A stretch of DNA of 64,000 nt from Pyrrhoderma lamaoense (GCA_002794735.1 NBAZ01000011.1:124001-188000); one strand, 5' to 3'. Shown: positions 38,371 to 50,959, numbered from the stretch's first letter. Notes: generated from the letters alone by a model not told the origin. Made by a program: numbers and translations.

Positions 38371-39223
38371 AATGCAGAGAGGGAAATTGTCAGAGGTGGT
38401 GTCGTTGGCAAGTTGGATGAGTACGATCTGGGGGAGCGTATGTGAGGAGAGCGGGATTTGGATACAACCAGAGATCAAAAAACGGGAGACGGAAAATAAG
38501 GCAGGGTTTATTGTTCATTACTTTCGAGCATTGAAGAGCGTAGGTAGTGAGCGGGTGAAAGGGTGAAAGGGTGAAAGGATCCCAGTTGTGAGGCACAGCA
38601 AAACTCAACTAAAGCGTGATTGACAGATTGACGAACAAAAGAGGAGCCGATATGGTGTCGGGTGACTATACTGACGAAGGGTGAGGTTATTGACGGTTGT
38701 GTGACATGGAAAGAAGTAAAGGCAGGATGAGAATGGGCTGCGAGGCTCTTTCTACGGATAAGGAAAAAGGTGGATATTAGGAACTAACAGTGCAACATAA
38801 GAGGATGAAAAAGGGTGGTGATAGTTATCAGCTAATTGATTGACCGGTATAAAGATAGGCAATGTCGAGTGGTAGTTGGGTAGACATGTTTGCAAGGAGG
38901 AGAATGCAGAACGAAGAGTTGATGTAGGAAATTCAGTTGAAGACCATTTCCTTATCCTTGAACAATAATTATTCTTCTTAATCATATCTTATCTAGTGCC
39001 TCATAAGAATCATGATTGACAGGGAAAAAAGAATGCTGCATGCACGAGGTCTCGCTATAAGCCCGAATGCCGTCAAGCAGGAGATGCTCGCAGCTGTGGG
39101 AGAAAATACTATAATTGTCAGTTTCGTCGAAGAAAAGAAAGAGCTATAAGATGTTCGGGTTCTGAGTGGCAGATGTGTTTGTGACCTCGTATCCCAGATT
39201 CCGTACTAATACTTGGGCCAAGA
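38371..39223. other. Single-copy flank between U4 and the carboxypeptidase gene
   Basis: No gene seen. It contains a short GGTGAAA tandem run (near 38554-38578) and must include the carboxypeptidase promoter. The short frames at 38390-38608 are compositionally biased. Confidence 0.4.
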
Positions 39224-42220
39224 ATGAAAGCAACACAATTTTGTGCAAATGCGTCTACATGGCTGTTATCCCTAACGTCTTCCGTCTTTACCCAGTCCGG
39301 TGGGAGTCATCTCGCTAATATAGATGAATCCATGATTATTCAGAGAGAAGGACTTGAACGTATTCGTGGCTTCCTTGGCCCACCCTCACCTCAATCTCAA
39401 TTTCAGAGTGAGAGCTGGCAAGCTTCTGAGCCCACTATCTCATTCAAGAATCCAGCTGCTCAACAATTTTACGTCGATGGGAAAAGTATTCCTGAAGGTA
39501 GTCTGCTGTTTTGATTCGTTATTCCCGGTGTCTCTAGACTTACTTTGTATATCTTATACTAACCTATAACCTTTCCAAAAGTGGACTTTGATGTTGGACC
39601 ATCTTGGGCTGGGCTTTTGCCGATTTCTGGAGCTGAGAATGAGACGCGGAAGCTCTTTTTCTGGTAAGTTCCTTTAAGTAAATCGATCTTTATCTGTAGT
39701 CTCTTCTCATTCACCAAACTTGTAGGTTTTGGCCCACAAATAATGTATCAAACGGGGATGAGCTGTTGTTTTGGACTAATGGTACAGTGAAGGGTTTTTT
39801 TAACTAACACTTTTGTGTGTAGCGAGTCTGAAAAGAAATTTCCAGGTGGCCCTGGATGTTCGTCTCTACTAGGCTTCCTTCAGGAAAATGGGCCGATTTG
39901 TAAGCCGTAGCAGTACTTTACTCACACGATCGTCATTTATTCTTTCTCTCTTGAAGCCTGGTCTTGGGGTCAGAAAAAACCAACACCGTTGAGTGATCTC
40001 TCCTTTGAAGTACTAGTTTTAGTCGACTTAATATACACCATTTCAAAAAGGAACCCGTGGTCTTGGACGAATCTATCTCACGTTCTATGGGTAGAACAAC
40101 CAGTCGGCGTGAGCAAACGCGATGCTGTAATTAGTAAACTATCACTTTCAACTCATAAACATCTAGACTGGATTTAGTCAAGGAACTCCAAGTATCGAGA
40201 ATGACGATCAGCTTGCAGAGCAAGTCACGGGATTCCTTGAACAGTTTTTGGAAGTATTTAGTGAGTTGAAGGGGAAAGACTTTTATGTCTCTGGTGAAAG
40301 TGTAAGTTAGCTAGACTATTTTCGCAAAGAGTCTTATAATCTAAGCTTTACTGTAATATTCAGTATGGTGGCTTTTGTAATTCTTTCTTCTAGTATTTTC
40401 AAAAAGCATTCGTTGATTCCGAGCTTGGAGAAAGATGTACCTTACATTGCTAATTGGATATACGAACATCCTGGTCTGGACCTAAACCTGAAAGGTACCT
40501 GGATCGCCGACCCAGTACTTACTTATACAGTGCTACAACGAGATGTTCCCGCTCTACGATTTGTCCAAGTAAGCTTTCCATATCCAGAACCCCTCCTCCT
40601 CCTCCTCCTCCTCCTTTTCTCGTTTGAGATCCCAATACTTCAGGGTCAAGAAAACTGACTTTTTTTTTATGTTTTATTCCATATCTCGTAGGCAAACTCT
40701 AATCTTTTCCCTTTTAATAGTTCATTCATGGCTCACCTGCAAAACATCTCGGATACGTGTGGATATACTGACTATTTTGATACATTTGTGACTTACCCAC
40801 CCGCTGGTCCACTTCCGTTGCCAAATGGGACGAGGGGGACTTATCTCCCAGATCCATCGTGTAGTATACAGAGCCTTATACATCGAGCAGTATCGATGTA
40901 TGTTATCTCGATCTTAGTGTTACTTCAATTTCATTTTTTTTTTTTTGCTTTCTTTTGACACATAACTGATTTTTGATTTCCATACATCCTAAGCTTGAAT
41001 CCTGCTTTTAACGTCTACCGAGTCTCGGATACTTGGCCAAATATTTGTCAGTTCATATCTTTCGAGTTATAGAGTTCACTTTAAACACGGTTTCTAACCG
41101 TGTTAACAGGGTCGGTCCTCGGTTTCCCGCGACTTGAAGAGGATTTTATCTACTTTGATAGGTGAGTACTAGTAGTATAGATACTCTGTACTCTGTACCC
41201 TGTTCGTACAGAATAAGTTAGCTACTTATCGCATTCAATCTTGCTCTTTCTTTCTTTCACAAGAACGGATGTAAGTATTTCATAACATCATAACATCTTC
41301 CCCCCCTCAAAGTAACAATAATAATAATCATTATTGATACTTAATTCAAAAAAAAAAAACAAGGTCCAAGATGTCATTCACGTACCCCACACCAACTGGC
41401 GAACATGTTCAAATAACAGCGTATACGTCAACTCTACGACGGGGCACCCTATAACGGACCAGTCCATTCCATCGACTTTGAGCGTCCTTCCGAACGTGAT
41501 TGAGAAATCTGAACGTACGGTGATTGTACACGGTCTTGCTGTTAGTCTTCCTTCCTTCCCCCCTCCCTTTTATTGTTAGAGAAATGGTGCAAATGGTGTA
41601 TCAATTATGAGTGACTAATAAGTTATTTATATATATACATGAAGGACTTTATCCTCATCGCCGAGGGTGCTCGTATCGCTATACAGTAAGTAAAGAACCC
41701 TACAGCTGCATGCTTGTTCGTTATAAAAAAAACATGCATTTTGCACTAATGATGTGTGTGCTAGAAATATGACGTGGGGAGGTTTGCAGGGATTCCAAAT
41801 GCCTATAGAACCAGAGACGTTCACCGTCCGTGACTATGGGGTATATGGACACGAGCATACAGAACGGGGGTTAACATGTAAGTTCCAAGTTCACCCCCTT
41901 AACCCTTTCCCATCAAACTTCCCCCTTCTCTCCTCCTCCTTTCATTTCTTTATGTCAAGGCATAAATAATAATGAGTAATAATGATGATACTAATAACGC
42001 ATAAACCAATTCCTGGGATTTATTTTTTGCGCCAGATGTTGAGTTTTATTATAGCGGACACATGACGCCCCAATTTGTTCCTTGGGCATCGTTTAATACG
42101 ATCTCTTATCTCCTCGGAGACAGCCTTCTCCTTCGACGTGATTCAAACGGGGGCAGGATGAGTATGAGTATGAGTATGAGTATGGGGATGGGGATTGGGG
42201 GTGTGTTGATAAAAATATAA
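39224..42220 (+). CDS. Serine carboxypeptidase, peptidase family S10 (17 exons)
   Basis: S10 enzymes remove C-terminal residues from peptides in the vacuole or outside the cell. The start is MKATQFCANASTWLLSL, with only a weak hydrophobic segment. Exons: 39224-39497, 39582-39663, 39726-39781, 39846-39899, 39957-39987, 40051-40108, 40167-40301, 40364-40376 (13 nt), 40435-40568, 40692-40897, 40994-41046, 41110-41161, 41264-41270 (7 nt), 41364-41540, 41645-41685, 41765-41877, 42036-42220. Family motifs: FWTNGGPGCSSLLGFLQENG, WSWGQKKPTPNPWSW, VEQPVGTGFSQGTP, GESYGGFYVPYIANWIYE (catalytic Ser codon 40299-40301), GLADFILIAEG (Asp, 41645-41647), MTWGGLQGFQ, and SGHMTPQFVP (His, 42059-42061). All three catalytic residues are present and the frame stays open throughout. 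The C-terminus carries an odd Met-Ser repeat (MSMSMSMSMGMGIGG). Signal peptide and destination are uncertain. Confidence 0.9.
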
Positions 42221-45089
42221 AACATGATGAGCCTTGTATACGAATTGGGACAGATTGGGGTTGAATGATGTCAAGTGGTATCTCAAAAGCTCAAAACCAG
42301 CTCTAAGCCTACCTTAACTACAAACTACGAATCTATAACGTCGAGATAATGAAGGGCGCTTATCATATGATGAAACCAAAAGGCAAGATAGACAGATCCA
42401 TCTCGTGGCTTCATCTCGTAGCTTGGAGGTACGTTACTTGAGCATCGAGCATCCAAAGGAGAAATGTGTATGATAGTCAGTTTTATCTACTTACACCCCC
42501 TCTCCCCTCCCTATCCAAAAAATGGTAAAGTGATATACGTGTATATGCTTGATGACTTGATTGTAAGACATCTAATACCGACATCGATAACAAAGAGTGA
42601 GAAAAAAACCTATTTCTCAAGACGCAAGACGCAAGACGCAAGACATATCGTACGTCTCTGTGAAACCAAAATTTTAAAAAAAAACACTACATATAGCCAA
42701 GATCAGATCACCAAAACAAAAAGAAAGAGAGAGAGAGATAAAGTTCCGATAGAGAAGGGAGGAGGGGAGAGAAAAGGGCAGATAAGATAAACTCATCTAA
42801 TTTGTTATTGATAGACAGATACCCCCAAAATATAAGATATAAGATACAAGATACTCTGATTGCGTGGGTTTTTTTCAGGATTCATCGCTTATTAATCCAT
42901 ATGATATGTAATTACGTAACGTAACGTAGAGTAGGTGTAGTGTAATTAGTCATACGTAACTCTATCTCTCTTTTTTTTTTGGGGGGGGGGGGGGGTTCGT
43001 ATAAGTAAATGAAGGGGAGGTTACGTTTAGATCAAAATGAAGCAATAATACGGGGAGATTTTTCTTGGATAAGGTAAGGTAAGGTAAGGGGGGAAGGGAG
43101 AACAAAAAAAGAGACAGGGATGGGAATACTGGGATACAAGAAGCCCTTCTTTTTTTTTTTATAATGAAGTTTGATAATCATAATGATAATACTATTGATT
43201 TACCTTACATACGTGTGCGTGGGTTCTTCCTTATTATCATTATGCTGTTGTCGTGAAAGATAACTCGAATTTGAGAAAATACTAAATAGAGATAGAGATA
43301 GGTTTGTAGATGATAGATAATGAGAGAAGAGTATTTCTTTTTTTCTTGTTCTTTATCTTGTTTTCTTTTTCTTTATCTTTTTTTTTTTCTCCTCGGGAAA
43401 CCTTTCTTTGAGACGTGGCGGCTCCACAAGAATGAATTACAATTGTTATTAGGACCATGATTATGATTATAGTCGTGTCCCGCCTGACAGCGGAACTCGG
43501 AACTCCAACTGCACGAAAGCGAAAGGAAAAGGAAGTTAAAAAATTGGTTTCATTCATAATTATAATTATAATATAAACACACAATTGAAAAAAATTTAAT
43601 TTGTTTCAAGAACCGGAACGAAACGAACGAGGACTACTAGCCTAATACTAGTAGTGCCGAAATTCCAACTGTTTTTGTACTCGAGAGAGAAAGAGAAGAA
43701 AAAATGAATTAAAAAAGGGGGTCAAAACTCGTATTAAACTATCGGTGGAGGCTTTCCATTCAATACATAAAATAAATTATAAAATTGTTCCCGAACCGAA
43801 TTGGTGTTGGTAGTTCCCCTCAGAATAAAGATCCGTTTATTTTTTTCTCTCTCTCTCTGTGTTGAGACTAATTTAGGTTATATATTCACGGAGGGAAGGG
43901 GGTTCTTAATAGTTGTGTTGTATTTTTCTCGATTTATCGCTTTGCTGAAACCCAAATCGAGAACCGAGGAGATCAGGAGGGGAGGGTAGGGATGAGAAAA
44001 GATGGGACGTGATTGATAAGATTAGAAGAATGATGGGCGGGAAAAGAAAAATAGTACTGTTTTGTGTATGATGCGTGCGATGGAGGAGAGAAGGAAGGAA
44101 GGAAGGAAGGATCTCATTCTCATGGCATCATTGTACATGATGATGATGATGATGATAAATTGATGAAAGATGATAGAGATTGACGAGAAAAGAGAGAGAA
44201 AAATTAGGAAGGTGGTAATAATAATGATAATGATGATGATGATGAATGATGATGAGATGATATTATGATATTATTATCAACGTTTTATCTATTTGGATAT
44301 CTTTGCGAGACGGCGTCCGTGATAATAAAGATTAGGAGAATTTAGGTAGAGAGAAGAGCAGTTTGTGCCTGGGAAGAAATGACCCTGAAAGGGTAGAGAG
44401 ACGGAGGCGAAAGGGTCAGATGAGCTAGGCGAGACCTAAGAGAGAGGCGCAAGTCCCCTAAAAAAATTTGGGAGAACGGGGGGGGGGGAGGAGGAGAAAG
44501 GCGATGGGGAGGGGGAAAGAGGTGACTGATGATGACGACGATGATGAGCGGGAGACGAGCGGCGATTGCGGATGCAAAAATGAGAGTGAGGAGGAGGAGG
44601 AGAGGGGGGGGCAGAGAGTGGGAAGCGCAAGGAGAAGAGGGAAAAGTGATCTAGGCAAAAAGGTAAAGAGAGATGGCGTCTGGGGAAATGGCCGAGCCAG
44701 GGTCGGTGATTGCCGCCAAGCCGATCGAAACACAAAGAGAGAGAGAGCGAGAGAGATGAAGAGGATGATGATGGACGGCAACACATTGTGTATCAGTGGT
44801 GGAATGCTCTGAATGATCTGATAGCGGATGCATGTGAGACAGATGAGATGAGGATGGACAAGGGGCACTGCAGGCGATTGTTGTCAGTTAGATGCGTGAA
44901 TGCAGGACAGGCAGATGGACGGATGGGCAGCTTACGTGATCGCTGATAAGAGTTATCGAGTATTAAAAGCTCAGCGAGCCATCTTCTATCTCGCCCGTCG
45001 AATGTTCTAATCAGTGCGGGTCTCTCCCGATCTGGAAGGAGTGTCCCGCGCGTGGTTCGAATTGGGCAGTCGCTGATTGGCCCCACGAG
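42221..45089. other. Intergenic region, low complexity, between carboxypeptidase and GATA factor
   Basis: No gene called. It holds a T-run followed by a long G-run (42971-42995), a GGTAA repeat (near 43073), GGAA repeats (44093-44110), GAT repeats (44140-44245) and a strongly purine-rich stretch at about 43980-44760. Open frames here (for example 44458-44868 minus and 44468-44812 plus) overlap each other on opposite strands and are simple in composition. A GATAAGATAA motif lies at 42782-42791. Confidence 0.5.
44945..44957. promoter_or_regulatory. Inverted pair of GATA sites upstream of the GATA factor
   Basis: GATAA at 44945-44949 and TTATC at 44953-44957 form a divergent pair about 390 bp before the ATG of the GATA factor gene. 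Fungal iron-responsive GATA repressors bind GATAA-containing sites. Self-regulation is an inference. Confidence 0.4.
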
Positions 45090-45098
45090 GGCGATAAG
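45073..45098. promoter_or_regulatory. Inverted CCAAT box next to a GATAAG site
   Basis: ATTGG (CCAAT on the minus strand) near 45076 lies about 15 bp from GATAAG (45093-45098), some 250 bp before the ATG. In fungi the CCAAT-binding complex with HapX and SreA-type GATA factors regulate each other around iron. That link is inferred here. Confidence 0.4.
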
Positions 45099-45099
45099 T

Positions 45100-45345
45100 C
45101 ACCCACTTCACTTTCACTTTCTGGCTCTCCCTTCCTGTCCCTCTCAGATCTGCTCTCCCGGGCTCTTCTTCTCGCTCTCCGCCAGTTTTATTCAACCGCC
45201 AGTGCTCTCTCTCCTCCTCCTCCTCCCCCCTTTTCCTCATTTCCCGCCTTCACTCATCGTCGTCGGCGACTTTGCGCCTCTCAATCGCACAACGTTCATC
45301 TCACAACTCTCCAGTCTCACCGCTTCCACCGAATCTTTAAAAAAT
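45100..45345 (+). promoter_or_regulatory. CT-rich leader of the GATA factor gene
   Basis: Dense CT tracts (for example CTCTCTCCTCCTCCTCCTCC, 45204-45223) end shortly before AAAATATG at the start codon. Such tracts are typical near fungal transcription starts. Confidence 0.5.
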
Positions 45346-48222
45346 ATGTCTCCGATTATTCTTGAACAACCTGCGCACTCCTTCTCATCCTCCTTCTCGT
45401 CCTCTATCGACACCCTCCGTTCTCCCACTTCTCCCTCAACAACGACGCATGCCCATTCCCAGACCTCCTCGCGGCATTCTGCGCATCCAAGTGGCACCTA
45501 TCCCTCTCCTCGTTCTCCTCGCGATCGCCCGAGTTCAGATCGTGACCGGAGAGAGCACTTTCATGCCCAGGACGATCGTCCGTCGTCCGAAGATCCCTCG
45601 CCTTCCCACCCTCCGATAAAGTGTGCCAGTTGCAGCACGACAAAGACGTCACAATGGCGCCGTGATCCAGACGGGAACTATCTTTGCAACGCCTGCGGTA
45701 TGTCCCCCTCCCGTATCTCTTCCACCACCCGTCAATCTCTTTTCCCCATCTCTTCTAGCTTCTATTGATCACCGTTCTTCCGACACGTGAGATGATCATT
45801 TATCTTTTCCCCTCCCTTCGCCTCACCCAGAACGTGTCGCCTGTGCTACTATCCTTTCGTTTCACATCCATCTGCCTCATTTACAAATCATGATCCATCA
45901 TCCTCAATCCTATCGTGCTGATTCCTCGCTTTTCTCTTTTGCATCGTGTTATACGTGCGCATCTCCTCTAGGTCTTAGCCAAAAAAACCGTCGCCCGTCC
46001 AGACTCTCTCCCGTCTCCCGCTCTCCCCCATCTCCAGCTGGCACTGGATCTCTCCCCTCAACCCATCCCTCCAACGCACCCCAGCCTCGTCCAAACGGAC
46101 GTCACGCCTCTGATTCCCGAGATCGGTGCACTCCCAAGCGGCGTCTCCCGTCCTCCGTCAATCTCATTCTCAGTCTGCGCAACAGCAACAACAGCAACAA
46201 GCGGTTATCCAACAGAAAACACAGACTACCAGGGGTACCTGTCCCGGTGACGGTCGTTGTGACGGAACGGGAGGCACTCTCGCTTGTGCTGGCTGTCCAA
46301 CCTACAACAACACTCTTCAGTCTCGTCTTGAAGTGGATCCGGTCGACTCGCAGCCGCCTTCCCCGTCTTCAGACATCAACAGCTCTTCAATTCAACAAGG
46401 TACGACGATGAACGATAAAAACGCAGACGCGGGTAGCTCAGGAAGTGGCAGGGCAAATCGATCCCGTGCAGCAGTAGGCGCCCTTAGTTGTGCGAACTGC
46501 GGGACGAGCACGACACCTCTTTGGCGACGTGACGATGCTGGAAACAACATTTGCAACGCGTGTGGTGAGTGCCGCAGCCTCGATGACATCTTACACATCT
46601 TATCTCGCCTTCCATTCGTGTGCGAGAGTTTTTTCATTTCCTTTTTTTTTTTACCCTTCTCATTATCGGCGGCTATTTGCAATTTTCGCGATTTTCAATT
46701 ATGGATTTTTCCTTTAAAACGTGTATCATTCCATATTAGGAAGTCGGACTTTGAAAACAAACTTCTGGGTGCTGGATCGGCAGCTTCCTGCCGCTTTCAC
46801 CCCCATAATCTTATCCGATCTTATCTCCTTATCGTTGTCTGATAACCAATCGTTAAATTACTTTCACACTTTCACTCTAGTTTCGTTTCAATAGTCTTTT
46901 TTGGATTGATATTTTTTTTTTTTGCCGAACGCTGACCTTTTTTGTTCTTTATTATTTTTTTTTTGCTCCTCTGGGGTTCCACGCTTGACATTCCCTTTCT
47001 CGCGAAAAGGTCTGTATTACAAACTTCACGGCACTCATCGGCCGAACTCGATGAAGAAAACGGTGATCAAGCGACGGAAACGGGTTCCAGCTGCAGGCCC
47101 GGGTTTGCAGATGCCAATTGCACCCAGTGGTCAACAGGGAACCGTTGGTGGGAGCTCTGGTGGACCAACTCAGGCTTCCTCTCACCCTCACTCTCATCAT
47201 CACCCAGGGCGAATGACAGAACAAGCAGCGGCTGAGACTCTCGTATCCGTGGGACGCGGAACTCAACAAGACCATCTTAGTGCGGGTGACGATAGTGACG
47301 ACGACCCTGCTTCGTCCCGGCCGATAAAAAGGCAGAGAAGGAGTGGAAGCGCTGGAGATCACTTTGGAATGGTGGATTATGATGATCGTTTGAGGGAGCA
47401 TCGGAGCAGACGAGAAGATTGGCAGGACGAATCAAGTTTTGCAGCTGGCGCGTCGTCTTCTTATCCGGCCGTCGAGGGCGGTAGTGGCGGAAGAACAACG
47501 GGATCTGGATACTATAGTCCAGCAATGAACCAGGGGGGTTATGACCTACCGCCTTGAACGCTGCGCTCGGTACAAGTGGCGAAAAATTAGGGTCCCGGTA
47601 TGTAGGTAATAACAACAACAACAGCAGCGGTAGTTATGGCTCAGCGGTTCCGTACTCTCGTACTGAGGGGAGTGGAACTGGGCCTAGCAGGACGCACTCA
47701 CCTGCTATGGGGTTACACTTGCCACCGCTCCCGTTTTTCGGCAGTTCTGGATCAAGTGCGCTTGGACATGGACAACCAAGGACGATGTCCCCTCGTGCCG
47801 GATCTCCACTTCGTGAGGGAAGCAATGGTATGAGTTATGGAGTAAGTGGTTATGGTGTGTCTTCGAGTTCTGGGGTAGGAATCAGTGGCGGAATGAGTGT
47901 AGCGAGTGGGCTAGGAAGTGTGCAGATGCCGACGATTAGTGAGCTAGAAACCCACTATCGTGAACTAGAGGCGGAGAGGGAAAGGTTAAGGGAAATGATT
48001 GAGAAGACGGATAGGATGATGGGTGCCGTTAAACGTGGTATGGAACATATGAGGGAGATGAATAGAAGTGCAGGGCCAGGAACCAACGTTGGGACTAGTT
48101 TAGGTGCTGGAGACGGTAGCATGAGTACTAGTGCAGGGATAAGTGCTTCAGGTACTAGTGCTGGGGCTGGAACCAGTTCGATACCTCTTCCTACTACTCG
48201 CGGGAACGGAGGGAAGGAATGA
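45346..48222 (+). CDS. Two-finger GATA transcription factor, iron/siderophore regulator type (Urbs1/SreA/Cir1 family)
   Basis: Family members repress iron-uptake and siderophore genes when iron is sufficient. Exons are 45346-45697, 45972-46088 (or to 46100), 46139-46564, 47010-47537 and 47591-48222; with the first choice the total is 2055 nt, or 684 residues. Finger 1 is CASCSTTKTSQWRRD...LCNACG. Between the fingers is the diagnostic iron-sensing Cys-rich block CPGDGRCDGTGG...CAGCPTYNN. Finger 2 is CANCGTSTTPLWRRD...ICNACG, continuing over an intron to LYYKLHGTHRPNSMKK and the basic VIKRRKRV. Introns fall inside both finger Gly codons at the same phase, as if the fingers were duplicated with their intron. 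A 53-bp intron (47538-47590) avoids an early stop and leads to a C-terminal coiled coil (ISELETHYRELEAERERLRE). Finger 1 lacks the usual GLYxK continuation. Confidence 0.88.
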
Positions 48223-50959
48223 ATACTAGTGTATGGCCTGTCGATTCAGATATCTCGAGGCGGGATTAGTCATCACTTTTTTTGGGGATGCCTATGTGTG
48301 GTTACTGCTGTAATAAAACTCGGGCGAATAAGTGGGAGGTCGTGTCTCAGTGGGTACGAGCGGGAAGGAGTAGTACATTAAAGCCATCTATGGCGCTTAT
48401 TGTCTTTTGACCGCGTCACGTCGATGATGACAATGTCTCCTGTATCTTCTCTTCGTTTCTGGTTACAACATCTGGTTAAGGCTCTGATATGTTGCCTCTT
48501 GGTTCTCGTGTTTTCGGTCTAATCTTCTCTGGGTTTCATTTTTGAGGATATCGTTTCCGTCCTGCTGATGTTCCGTTGTACGGCATCCTACCTATTTTTG
48601 GTAATCAAGATTAAATCCTTTTTTATTCTGTTCGTCCCCTCATTCCTTCCAGTTCTTACCTACACCCAGGAACAAACTGGACATATACATGCTCACATCT
48701 TTTCAACCTCTACATTCTTCTGGTTCTGTTCGCACGGATAGAAATTCATCAGTCCAATCACAACTCGTCTACTCACTTCTTGTTCTCATCCATCTTATCT
48801 ACTCACCCACGCTCTCTAGTCTTCCCTTAGGCCGCCGGGTTGTACATACCCAAACTTGTCTACATCGTCTTCCATCTACGTTTATCTCGTTGTTGCGTTA
48901 GTTCGACTGCATACACCTGCATAAGCACACACACATTCTACCTTCCGTCCCTTTGGCTGTCCCGTTTGCATATGAGGTCCATTTATGCTCCTTTTTTTTT
49001 CTCGTGTCGGCGCTTGTCTATGCACGCATTCAGTTTTATGTTCATGTCATCATGATGGTTACATTGGTCCTTCCCCTTTTTTTCTTATTATGCCCATATG
49101 TCTTATGCAAACGCCATGGTGAAACGGTCCGGGACGTTGTTGTGTCGGTGTAGATGCTACCTGTAGACTGGTTTATCGGTTCTCGCTCATCTTGGGAGAC
49201 TTTCGGTTTATTTCATACCTAAACTTGGGAAAGGATGGGTAACAGTCTACGAACGGTCGTTGGGCTGAAAGATGTGAAATAGATTGATGAATCTGGAATT
49301 CTCTTATTTTTCTGCTCCTTCGATAGAGTATCTTCCGCTTCCAGAATTTATTTCTTGCTCCGATCTATCTCCCCCGTTTCGTTTTCCCCGCGTTGATTTC
49401 CTGAGTGGACTGTTCATGTTCTTCACATTCTCGTCACACTTTTCCGCTCCCCTCTTCACTTCCTTACGGCTATCACGACGATTCATAAAAGTCACTGCTT
49501 TCATCATTGATTCCGCCTGTCTGTTGGTCTGTTCAGTTCCTGTTAGCTCCTTTTTGGTCATTAAAGTCTCGTTTTCCCCCTCTAACTTTCCACCTTTTCC
49601 AGCTTGCTGCTTCTTTCTCATTGACTTTGAAATTTTTTTCACTGGTTACGAGTCGATTTGCATCTGTTCTCCTTTTTTGTGTGCGTACATATATATATTT
49701 ACTTATATACAAAGCTTTTTTGTCAACTTAAATATTGTCTATTTTTTTCTTTCGTCTTTCTGTTCTACCGTTTAATTTTTATAGCACGACTTCTCTCTTC
49801 ACCCTTCGTTTCCGTTAATACTTTGCCCACTCACCTCCCCATCATCATCATCTGACGTTTCATGGTTTACAGGCATTTTCTTCATCTCCTTGTGTCTTCT
49901 TCGTGTCCGTATTCCTCCCTGACGTTCTTCTCTGCATCCCTTCTGACACGTCTTGATTAGTCGTCGCTTAGTTAATTGTGATTCTCTCCGATTCTGATTC
50001 TGATTCGTTTCTCATTTCTCGTCCTAGCTGTTTACGATTACATCTGTTTGGCATTTTTCCTTTCCCATCCTCTCTCAATCTGAATCAACCCCCCCTTCCA
50101 CCCCCCTTTTTTTTAACCCTAACCAGCATCTCGTGTCGTCTCTTACTGTCTATCATAAGCACCGTTTAACTATATGATTTTCTTCTTTCTCTCTCTCTCT
50201 TTCTCACTACCACGTATACGAACTCTCATCGGTTCCTCGTTCCTCCCTCCCCTCTGCAAATCTTGTTATAACGTACTTAAATAATCACCTCTTCACTTAA
50301 ATTTGTCTTTTTCTTTCTTCCTTCTCTCTGCTTGTCTACCATATATACAGTTCGCACATTTATCATTTTCTCCTTTTTTTCTCATACATACACACACATC
50401 CGATTATATATATACGTATATGTGTACATATCGAATTAATTCTCTGATCATTGTAACGCTTACAAAATCAGTTACATATACATGTATATATACCTTGTCA
50501 TACTTTCCGTTTAATCTTTTCTTTCTGGTTCTGTTGTGAGTGGATTATGAGAGTTCTTGTCACCATATATATATATGTATGTATATGCGTCGTGTGAATC
50601 TTATCTACGGAAACATGAGATGAATGCATGTTGGTTATCAATCAGAAGTCAAGATCTAGATTTAATCTCCATCTTCAAATACTAAACTTTATCATACGAA
50701 AGCTTACTTAAACTTTGTTTTATTGGAAGGGTTGGTTATTTTCGTTATCATTAAGGACTACATATCAACGAGTTTATCTAAGGCAGTGTATCAAGATTCT
50801 ATAAAACTAGGTAGCGAATAAGGGACAATAATCGTCACGTCAGCTCAAAAACACAAATGTAAACGTTAAAAAAGAGTAGGTGAGAAGGTGGAAGAGCTTT
50901 GTTTCATTGATATCTATCATCCATCATTCGTCATCAATCACATCATCCATAGACTTTCA
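48223..50959 (+). other. Long pyrimidine-rich 3' flank of the GATA factor; no gene called
   Basis: From about 48640 to 50340 the plus strand is rich in C and T. Frames such as 49284-49775 are simple-sequence translations (Phe, Ser, Leu). TA repeats lie near 50405 and 50563. This could be a long 3' UTR or a transcribed spacer. Confidence 0.45.

Noticed and set aside
40370..40440. Stop codon just after GESYGGF in the carboxypeptidase
   Set aside because: A 58-bp intron (40377-40434) joins the 13-nt exon in frame and restores YGGFYVPYIA.
44436..44868. Overlapping frames of 114-136 codons on both strands
   Set aside because: They come from a purine-rich low-complexity tract; both strands are open for compositional reasons.
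47538..47590. Frame break in the GATA factor gene near the stop at 47557
   Set aside because: A 53-bp GT..AG intron with matching phase removes the stop and joins the coiled-coil C-terminus in frame.
49284..49775. 163-codon frame downstream of the GATA factor
   Set aside because: It translates a pyrimidine-rich tract (Phe/Ser/Leu), has no domain, and a similarly long frame is open on the other strand.
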